Shown: positions 57,619 to 64,000 of the stretch, in pieces
Position numbering within the stretch: the first letter of the stretch is position 1
How the letters are laid out: the number at the start of each line of letters is the position of its first letter
NCBI RefSeq assembly: GCF_007954355.1
Contig: NZ_VOLR01000018.1
Location: 34,262 to 98,261, forward strand
DNA length: 64,000 bases
Reading direction: 5' to 3'
Source of the DNA: Colwellia hornerae
Lineage (GTDB): Bacteria > Pseudomonadota > Gammaproteobacteria > Enterobacterales > Alteromonadaceae
Translations under genes and position numbers: made by a program
Notes under the pieces: generated by a model
What the model saw: only the letters and a program-made list of their open reading frames with translations
Databases searched by the model: none
Told to the model about the DNA's origin: nothing

Positions 57619-58092
57619 TTGTCTAAATTACCTGTGAAGCTTCATATTATCAGTGAATTAGATGATATAAATCAATTGATTATCCCTATAAAAGCACTTG
57701 CTGACAGAGAACGTGCTGCTATTTATGGTTTAACGGGTATGGTTTATACTCCCTATATTGATGATTATATGCAGGTAAGTATAAAAAAAGCGGCGATATT
57801 AGCTTGTTTAAAAGCACAAGGAGTACTGCCATTATCAAAGGTTGAACTGATCAGTACGGCATTAGATAACATACATAAAAGAGCTAAAAATAACGCTATT
57901 GTCGAATATGAAGGTAACCGTTATCAACGACGATTTTCGCCATTAAAATTAAGTAAATCCGGGAAAGTTGTTCATAAATGGGCGAGGTATTGGTTTTTAC
58001 AATTACCCAATGGCAAAGTTGATGCTGATTGGGAATACCAAGTACGAGAAATTTGGCCTTCTTATTTTTTAATTAGGGTTAACGATCTATAA
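57619..58092 (+). CDS. Protein of unknown function, 157 aa
   Basis: I do not recognise a family. The start is probably the TTG at 57619; no strong Shine-Dalgarno is visible, so translation may depend on the upstream oxygenase gene. The protein is rich in Lys/Ile/Leu, has no signal peptide or membrane helix, and is likely cytoplasmic. It ends in an aromatic-rich block (WARYWFLQLPNG, then WEYQVREIWPSYFL). It lies 32 bp after the oxygenase gene and is followed by a terminator, so the two form a probable pair. Confidence 0.6.
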   Translation: MSKLPVKLHIISELDDINQLIIPIKALADRERAAIYGLTGMVYTPYIDDYMQVSIKKAAILACLKAQGVLPLSKVELISTALDNIHKRAKNNAIVEYEGNRYQRRFSPLKLSKSGKVVHKWARYWFLQLPNGKVDADWEYQVREIWPSYFLIRVNDL

Positions 58093-58097
58093 CGAGG

Positions 58098-58127
58098 AAG
58101 GGCAGTAATAAATGCTAGCCCTTTTTC
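58098..58127 (+). terminator. Intrinsic terminator after the oxygenase pair
   Basis: AAGGGC (58098-58103) pairs with GCCCTT (58118-58123), and a T-tract follows at once. It ends just downstream of the 157-aa gene. Confidence 0.75.
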
Positions 58128-58393
58128 AAAACACCTATCAATTTATTTATGATAAATTACTAGCACATTTCCTCATGTTTATTCAATTTTAGCTAAATAA
58201 ACGCTTTAATAAAGAGTAAAGTATCGTGACAGTCGACCCGATACCTATATACTCAATAGTACAACTATTCAATATGGGTACATTTATCGCAATAGTCTTT
58301 GTCTATCAGTACACACTTAGATTAAACCAGTAATGTAAACCGTTATATATTCCCTCCGATGTGTTTAGCTTAAAATATGAGGTTCCACGATTA
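58128..58393. other. Upstream region of the PilZ gene
   Basis: No gene is seen. A small perfect dyad AATAGT-ACA-ACTATT lies near 58256-58270. This is the probable promoter region. Confidence 0.4.
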
Positions 58394-60898
58394 ATGAATA
58401 GTGTCATCAGTCCTCACTTACAAAGGTTTGAAAAACAAATATTAAGCTTGGTTCCTTATGCCAGCAACGATAGATTAGAATATTTAGTTAAAAAACTTCT
58501 ACCTGATGAAAATTCTGGTCAGCACCTTGCTGTTAAAAATGAAATCAAAAAACTTGCCCAACAAGCCTCTAAACCAATAGATCTTCGATTGATCTTTGCT
58601 GACTGTCAAATCGTTACACACAATAAAGTTAATCATTATCTTGATATAGCCGGTAAAAAGCTTTTCAATGAAAAACTTGTTGAATATCAAAATCTTTATA
58701 CAACAGCGCTTTACTATGAAGTTTATGAAGATGCTCAACATAGAGCGGCCAATAAAGATAAAGGTGTTAGCGAATATAAGAATGAAAGTGAAAGTGAAAG
58801 TGAAAGCGAATTTTCAGAGTTTAAAATAGATAAAACTGAACCTAAACCCTTAGTAAATAAAAATCGAATCATTAACGAACTAAAAAAACTTAACTCTGCC
58901 TGTAAAGTATTTATCAATCCTATTATGGGGATGACAGCACAAGGGAAAAAAGAGGTTGGCATTACAGCTAACATTGAAAAAATGAATAACCAAAAAGTTG
59001 TTATTCAGACCTCAGATGAAATACAAGATGTAAAATCGAATAAAGTGTACTTGTGGCTATATGACCATCATACTGAAATAGACTTCACTGAAGAACTTGA
59101 ACTCGGATTTGTGATTATTGATAGCCAAAAATCTTCGCTAAATAATAAGTTTGAATACCTATTGAAGTTTTCAAGTCCATTAACAGATCAGCAAATGCGG
59201 GTTTTATTTGCTCATTATTTACGACAAAAAAAATTGGCGATTATTGGTCCTACAGAACGATTTATCACTCCTTTATTTGATTCGGTTACCTCTAAAGGTT
59301 ATGAGCAGTTATATCTAAATAAAACCCACGATATTCCGTTACTTTGCTACAAGAGCAGTAATAGATGGCATGCAAAAGTAGCCATGAAAACCTCAGGAAA
59401 TAACGAATTATGGGACTTTTTTAGTGATGAAGTTAAAAACTTTCATTTACCAGTGTTGCTTGGTAATGAATATATACAAAAAGCTTTAAATGAAAAAAAT
59501 ACAGTTGATAAGTACGCTTTTATATTAAAATCCCAATATAAAGATACCTTTATCTATTCTCTTATTTGGTATGACGATTTTGTTAATAATAGAAGCGTTA
59601 AAACTGTTTTTAATAATTATTTCAAAAATAGTCTTTTTCGAATGGTTAAAATATCCTCATCTTTTATTAATTCTGCAGAAGATGCTTATGTTCCTTCAGC
59701 ATTACCTTGTCATGTTCACCCTAAGATGGCGGTATTAAATAGGGCAATCCCAAAAGCCGCACTAGATATGATCAATGATTGCGATCACATGATCACCATA
59801 TCAGATATTACCAGCTTGTATGAAACGATATATCAACCAGTTAATGAAGAAATAACTGAACTAAAAAATCTATTACCTAAACGTTTTCAACTCAGTGTGG
59901 TTGACTCACTTGATGAGACTGAAATTGTTACCGCTGAAAATGATGACTCAAGAGGTGAAGACCGCTTTGTATTATCCTTTAAAATGGCTATTACACGCAG
60001 TAATAATGTTGTTACCAATATCCCCGGTATAACTAAAAATGTTTCGGTACAAGGTTTATTAGTTAATCTGCAAAAGGAAACGAAATTTAAAGCCGGTGAA
60101 GAAATTGAAATTGAATTAACGGTGCCTTTCTCGGAACAAGATAGAACACTATACAAACAAAAATATATTGTTTTGGGTTATAACAGTCATGGCGCTGTTC
60201 GACTATTAATGAATACTATTGAAAGTAAGCATTTAGCCTGTAGAGCGATACGAAAGTATATTTATCAACACGTTGATAACCTTGAAGCCTGTGGTAAGCG
60301 CGGCAGTCGTATTTATGGTCTGCAAAAAGCAATGAGAAACATATATGCACACAATCATTTCTCTATTCCATTCTACTTAAAAGCCACTAAGCATCAACAA
60401 TATATTAATGCGGCGAGCTTTAGTGGTAACTCTGCACTTAAGCATCTTGTTTATAAAAATGAAAACAGCGAAGAAATTATTCTTAATCTATTGAGCAATC
60501 AAAAGTTTAGAGATTCTTGCTTATCAATTATTGCGGTACTTGCTTATAAAGAATTACCTGCTCGAGCATTTTATATTCTTGTTTTACCTAAAGATAAAAA
60601 TGATAAAGAAGAGTATTCCTTTTGGTATCGTGATTTATCAGTATTGAAAAAATCGGCCCAATTGAAAGAATACACCCAGAAAGTATCTAAACACGGTAAA
60701 CCGGCCATTCTAAAAGTTGAATTGAAAAAAAGTGATAAAGTGCAAAATATGTATTACCGTGACGAAATCAGTTATTTAAAAAGTCTAGATAAAGACTTAG
60801 CTGATGATCTTGAAACTCAATTAGAAAGTACTATAGGTATCGGAGAAGTCACCGATTTAACTGATATTGCTATAAAGATGATTACTAATGCCACTTAA
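58394..60898 (+). CDS. Large PilZ-domain c-di-GMP-binding protein
   Basis: I choose the ATG at 58394 (GAGG upstream). The longer frame from GTG at 58361 adds 11 residues. The 834-aa protein has a charged N-terminal half with a short Glu/Ser repeat (NESESESESEF, about residue 130). A PilZ domain lies around residues 515-620, with both c-di-GMP motifs intact: RGEDR (RxxxR, about 520) and NVSVQG (NxSxxG, about 555). The C-terminal part (about 640-834) is of unknown fold. No signal peptide is seen, so it is probably cytoplasmic. It is a candidate effector of the same second messenger that controls LapD. Confidence 0.82.
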   Translation: MNSVISPHLQRFEKQILSLVPYASNDRLEYLVKKLLPDENSGQHLAVKNEIKKLAQQASKPIDLRLIFADCQIVTHNKVNHYLDIAGKKLFNEKLVEYQNLYTTALYYEVYEDAQHRAANKDKGVSEYKNESESESESEFSEFKIDKTEPKPLVNKNRIINELKKLNSACKVFINPIMGMTAQGKKEVGITANIEKMNNQKVVIQTSDEIQDVKSNKVYLWLYDHHTEIDFTEELELGFVIIDSQKSSLNNKFEYLLKFSSPLTDQQMRVLFAHYLRQKKLAIIGPTERFITPLFDSVTSKGYEQLYLNKTHDIPLLCYKSSNRWHAKVAMKTSGNNELWDFFSDEVKNFHLPVLLGNEYIQKALNEKNTVDKYAFILKSQYKDTFIYSLIWYDDFVNNRSVKTVFNNYFKNSLFRMVKISSSFINSAEDAYVPSALPCHVHPKMAVLNRAIPKAALDMINDCDHMITISDITSLYETIYQPVNEEITELKNLLPKRFQLSVVDSLDETEIVTAENDDSRGEDRFVLSFKMAITRSNNVVTNIPGITKNVSVQGLLVNLQKETKFKAGEEIEIELTVPFSEQDRTLYKQKYIVLGYNSHGAVRLLMNTIESKHLACRAIRKYIYQHVDNLEACGKRGSRIYGLQKAMRNIYAHNHFSIPFYLKATKHQQYINAASFSGNSALKHLVYKNENSEEIILNLLSNQKFRDSCLSIIAVLAYKELPARAFYILVLPKDKNDKEEYSFWYRDLSVLKKSAQLKEYTQKVSKHGKPAILKVELKKSDKVQNMYYRDEISYLKSLDKDLADDLETQLESTIGIGEVTDLTDIAIKMITNAT

Positions 60899-61163
60899 AT
60901 GACTACCAACCTATCAACTTTTGTCAAATAACCCGCAGAAAAAATATTAATACAACACTTTTAAGGTTCACCTAACCGATAAAATTAACTTACTAATGAT
61001 TAATTTATCGATTATTTAGACTTTTAAGGGCGGTTGACTCGGGTGTAAGTTTGACGTTAAGGAACTTAAAAGGTTATGGTCACTCTATAGCGAATATCAT
61101 GCTGTAATATTTAACGAATGTGCCTTTAAATAATGGCACCTAATAAAGACCCTGAGGTAAAAA
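60899..61163. other. Non-coding gap before the SPFH gene
   Basis: I see no gene or terminator in these 265 bases, which should hold the promoter of the SPFH gene. Confidence 0.4.
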
Positions 61164-62027
61164 GTGAATATAGAAAAATTAAATATCCCCACTAAATCAA
61201 TAATAACGGTCGCGATTGCTGTTACCCTATTTTTCAGCTCTGTTTACACCGTCAATGAAGGGCATATCGGCATTGTTAAACGATTCAGTGAAGCCAAAGA
61301 GCAGGTCAACCCTGGTTTACACTTTAAAGTGCCTTTTATTGATAGCGTTGAAGAGATAGAAGTTAGAACACGAAAAAATGAAGAAAAAATGGCATCAAGT
61401 ACCAAAGAACAAATGCCTGTAACTGTTATTGTTAGTGTTAACTGGACGGTAGATAAGACAGCTGCGCTTGAACTTTTTCGCCAATACGGTGGTTTAAAGC
61501 AATTTGAAAATAGAATTCTAGATCCTCGTTTTAGATCTGCCACTAAAGATGTTATCCCACAGTACGATGCAGAGAAATTAATACAAGATAGAGCAAGTGC
61601 CATTCAAGCGATTGAAGCAAGCTTTATCGAGGAAATGAAAGACTTTCCTGTTACGGTTGATAACATCCAAATTGAAAATATTCAATTACCGGCTAAGTAC
61701 TTAACTTCTATTGAAACTAAGCAAACAGAAAAAAATCTAGCTGATGCAGAGAAACATAAACTCGCACGTCAAAATTTAGAAGCGCAACGTGACGTAAATA
61801 CAGCAAAAGCAAAAGCAGACGGCATTAAGCTCGTTGCTATAGCAGAAGCTGAATCAATTAGAATTAAAGGTTTAGCAGAAGCTGAAGCGATTACCGCTAA
61901 AGCTAAAGCCTTGGGTAACAACCCTTTAATTGTTAAGCTAACCGAAGCTCAAAATTGGGATGGTAAGCTCCCAGCGACGATTTTAGGTAGTAGTAATATG
62001 CCAATATTGGATATGAGAGCAAAGTAG
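61164..62027 (+). CDS. SPFH/prohibitin-family membrane protein
   Basis: This 287-aa protein starts at GTG with GAGG 6 bases upstream. An N-terminal membrane helix (about 12-28) precedes an SPFH/Band 7 domain (EGHIGIVKRFSEAKEQVNPGLHFKVPFIDSVEE begins it) and a long alanine/lysine/glutamate-rich coiled coil (about 190-255), the usual pattern of prohibitins and HflK/C relatives. These proteins form ring or scaffold assemblies in the membrane and can modulate proteases. It is followed by a clear terminator. Confidence 0.9.
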   Translation: MNIEKLNIPTKSIITVAIAVTLFFSSVYTVNEGHIGIVKRFSEAKEQVNPGLHFKVPFIDSVEEIEVRTRKNEEKMASSTKEQMPVTVIVSVNWTVDKTAALELFRQYGGLKQFENRILDPRFRSATKDVIPQYDAEKLIQDRASAIQAIEASFIEEMKDFPVTVDNIQIENIQLPAKYLTSIETKQTEKNLADAEKHKLARQNLEAQRDVNTAKAKADGIKLVAIAEAESIRIKGLAEAEAITAKAKALGNNPLIVKLTEAQNWDGKLPATILGSSNMPILDMRAK

Positions 62028-62046
62028 CCTGATACCATCATAATAT

Positions 62047-62070
62047 AAGCCGCTTAATTGCGGCTTTTTT
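62047..62070 (+). terminator. Intrinsic terminator after the SPFH gene
   Basis: AAGCCGC (62047-62053) pairs with GCGGCTT (62060-62066) around a 6-nt loop, followed by a T-tract. Confidence 0.9.
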
Positions 62071-62224
62071 ATTATAAATAAAAACATGTGGCTATCTCAA
62101 GTATTGACTGAACTTTGTAAAAATAGCTTATAGCTAATAATACAGAAATTGGTGGTCTTAATTGATCTAAAATAGATAGTTCAGACGTAGTACAAAAAAT
62201 TATTGTTTAATTAGTAAGGTCATT

Positions 62225-63289
62225 ATGGATTCATTAACACAAATCGTCTTAGGCGGCGCGGTCGGCTATGCGGTATTAGGTAGTAAAGTTGGCCGTAAGG
62301 CGGCTATTTATGGTGCCGTTTTAGGAACATTGCCTGACTTAGATGTGTTTTTGCCATACAGTGGTGATGTTGAAGCTTTTACTTACCATCGCGGATTTAG
62401 CCACTCGCTATTAGTACACTTGCTCATTAGCCCTTTAATTGTCTGGTTAATAACCAAGTGTCATCAAGCTACCGCCATTTATAAGAAGCACTGGTTTGCG
62501 TTGGTATTTTTGTGTTTATCTACCCATGGAATTTTGGACAGCTTCACTGTTTACGGTACACAATTATTGTGGCCTATTACTGAATATCCCTTTGCGGTCT
62601 CTAATTTGTTTATCATTGACCCTATGTATACCTTGCCGCTATTGTTTGCCTTTATTGCTATTTTTCTGCCCAGAGTTAAACTGGCAAATGTCTTAAAAAT
62701 CAATCATTTTGCTTTGGCGATAAGCACACTTTATATTTGTTGGTCTTTGGTGGCAAAACTTTACATAGACGATAAAGTCACAACAGCGCTGAATGATCGG
62801 CAGATAAAAACACATCATTATTTGAGTACACCTGCGCCTTTTTCAACACTACTTTGGCGGGTATTGGTTATGTCCGATGGTCAATATTACGAGGGCTATG
62901 TCTCCGTGTTTGACTCAGCATCGGAGGTAAGTCTAGAAGCATATCAATCGTCAGACTCTCTGCTTAGTACTATTAAAAATGAATGGGATGTGCAACGACT
63001 ACAATGGTTCACGAAAGGCTTTTATTCAGTAAAACAAGAAGAGCAGTATATTGTTTTATCCGATTTACGCATGGGTGTGGAGTGTAGTTATGTGTTTAAT
63101 TTTATTGTTGGCGAGCAAACGAGTATGGGTATTGTTAAGAGTCATGCTGAAAAGGTAAGTGCTAGGCCAGACTTTAGTATGCTTGGTAGTGTTTTGCAGC
63201 GAATTTGGGATCCATCAGTTTCTTTGTCGCCGCTGAGAGAAAACGGTGTTTGTGTTAACAGTAAAAATTTATTTTCTAAGAAAGTTTAA
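62225..63289 (+). CDS. YdjM/DUF457-type membrane-bound metal-dependent hydrolase
   Basis: This 354-aa inner-membrane protein begins MDSLTQIVLGGAVGYAVLG, as in the YdjM family. It has the putative metal-binding residues in LPDLDVF and HRGFSHSLLVH, and a second His/Asp site in STHGILDSFT. Several membrane helices follow (about 75-180), then a long soluble C-terminal part. The family is annotated as metal-dependent hydrolase (phospholipase C-like), but activity is unproven. AAGG lies 5 bases before the ATG. Confidence 0.87.
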   Translation: MDSLTQIVLGGAVGYAVLGSKVGRKAAIYGAVLGTLPDLDVFLPYSGDVEAFTYHRGFSHSLLVHLLISPLIVWLITKCHQATAIYKKHWFALVFLCLSTHGILDSFTVYGTQLLWPITEYPFAVSNLFIIDPMYTLPLLFAFIAIFLPRVKLANVLKINHFALAISTLYICWSLVAKLYIDDKVTTALNDRQIKTHHYLSTPAPFSTLLWRVLVMSDGQYYEGYVSVFDSASEVSLEAYQSSDSLLSTIKNEWDVQRLQWFTKGFYSVKQEEQYIVLSDLRMGVECSYVFNFIVGEQTSMGIVKSHAEKVSARPDFSMLGSVLQRIWDPSVSLSPLRENGVCVNSKNLFSKKV

Positions 63290-63569
63290 TCAGATGAGTA
63301 CACATCATGTGGATGTCTCGCTTCTTACTTATATCAGGAGATAGCTTATTAACGATTATTTATAATTTAAGCGAATGATTAAAAATATCATTAAATTTTG
63401 ACAGGGCAGACAGCAAATAATATTGAATTATATGCATTTAATTATTATGTTATTGTGAAAAATTTATCCATAGAGTGACTTGATTGAACTATGAACTATA
63501 GATTTTGTATTGGAGGATATATTTTTGAAGATGGAACTGACGACCTGATTTTAAACTTTTATCTTAAGT

Positions 63570-63612
63570 TGGTTGCGGGAGCCCATATCTTTCGAAAGGG
63601 AACTAACGACCT
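63570..63612 (-). repeat. Pseudo tRNA 3' end, copy A
   Basis: Read on the minus strand, this unit starts AGGTCGTTAGTTCC and ends GGGCTCCCGCAACCA, matching the variable-loop/T-arm start and the acceptor 3' end with CCA of the initiator tRNA. CTTTCGAAAGATAT replaces the T-loop centre. Unit period with its neighbours is 66 bp. Confidence 0.75.
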
Positions 63613-63635
63613 GATTTTAAACTTTTATCTTAAGT

Positions 63636-63678
63636 TGGTTGTGAGAGCCCATATCTTTCGAGAGGGAACTGACGACCT
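63636..63678 (-). repeat. Pseudo tRNA 3' end, copy B
   Basis: Same layout as copy A, on the minus strand, with changes to CTCTCGAAAG and to GGGCTCTCACAACCA. It follows the intact tRNA gene by 23 bases (its downstream side on the minus strand) and is one 66-bp period from copy A. Confidence 0.75.
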
Positions 63679-63701
63679 GCTTTTTATACTTAAGCTTAAG
63701 T

Positions 63702-63778
<77 letters not shown>

Positions 63779-63862
63779 TCCGAATGTCCTAATAGGTTCT
63801 TAGGAAAGCCAAGTTGTTTTAATTCAAACTTAAGAATTTGCTTTTTATACTTAAGCGTAAGT

Positions 63863-63905
63863 TGGTTGCGTGAGCCCATATCTTTCGAAAGGGAACTGAC
63901 GACCT
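63863..63905 (-). repeat. Pseudo tRNA 3' end, copy C (between the two tRNA genes)
   Basis: Minus-strand unit AGGTCGTCAGTTCC to GGGCTCACGCAACCA, with CTTTCGAAAG inside, placed directly downstream of the second tRNA gene and upstream of the first. Confidence 0.75.
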
Positions 63906-63928
63906 GATTTTAAACTTTTATCTTAAGT

Positions 63929-64000
<72 letters not shown>

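Noticed and set aside
58783..58813. Glu/Ser repeat as a frameshift hot spot
   Set aside because: The frame is intact on both sides and no alternative frame continues.
61244..61603. Minus-strand 119-codon frame inside the SPFH gene
   Set aside because: It lies wholly within a well-supported gene, and no Shine-Dalgarno or family resemblance is seen.

Overview
The window reads as chromosomal DNA of a low-GC, Gram-negative marine gammaproteobacterium of the Alteromonadales. A Colwellia-like organism is my best guess (inference from AT-rich composition and gene content; no marker gene was tested). The evidence includes outer-membrane lipoproteins, a TolC-type type I secretion system, FadD/FadE-type fatty acid oxidation, an OmpA-like lipoprotein and gammaproteobacterial initiator tRNA genes. 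About 48 protein genes, one complete and one partial tRNA, several intrinsic terminators and a set of shared operator-like dyads can be supported.

Region 1 (1-16884) is a Lap-type surface adhesion module. It opens inside a giant adhesin gene whose 5' end lies outside the window. That gene carries 21 consecutive 104-residue repeats of exactly 312 bp each. Next come a LapB-type ABC transporter, a LapC-type membrane fusion protein, a TolC/LapE-type outer membrane channel, an OmpA-like lipoprotein with a thrombospondin-3-like segment, the periplasmic protease LapG, and the c-di-GMP receptor LapD with degenerate GGDEF and EAL domains. A terminator follows lapD. By analogy with Pseudomonas, c-di-GMP bound to LapD would hold LapG and keep the adhesin on the surface.

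Region 2 (17068-26240) holds an MlaA/VacJ-like lipoprotein with an RND/MMPL exporter, thioredoxin 2, oligopeptidase B, an ATP-grasp enzyme, a DUF3297 protein and a LysR regulator.

Region 3 (26586-38851) is an 11-gene co-directional acyl-CoA catabolic cluster ending in a clear terminator. It contains a histidine-phosphatase-like protein, three SDRs, an Old Yellow Enzyme relative, two acyl-CoA dehydrogenases, an aminoglycoside-phosphotransferase-like kinase, a MaoC hydratase, a thiolase and FadD. The kinase beside an ACAD10/11-like dehydrogenase suggests breakdown of hydroxylated acyl chains through a phosphorylated intermediate. The divergent LysR gene shares its intergenic region with a dyad GAATAGT-N11-ACTATTC. 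Near-copies of this dyad precede a patatin-like lipase (40863) and, more weakly, a FadE-type dehydrogenase (51016), which suggests one dispersed regulon.

Region 4 (38985-52812) adds a DoxX protein, two medium-chain reductases, the patatin, a cytochrome P460-like protein, a MoxR/VWA pair, two alpha/beta hydrolases, a crotonase with a glutathione transferase behind a cluster of GTAAG/CTTAC dyads, a nitroreductase, and the second FadE-type dehydrogenase.

Region 5 (53299-63289) is more ordinary: a small membrane protein, a DUF3750 lipoprotein, a degenerate HD-GYP-like protein, a periplasmic binding protein, a 2OG-Fe(II) oxygenase, a protein of unknown function, a large PilZ protein, an SPFH/prohibitin protein and a YdjM-type membrane protein. 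The right end (63533-64000) contains initiator tRNA genes on the minus strand. Their spacers hold degenerate repeated copies of the tRNA 3' end, each with a CCA.
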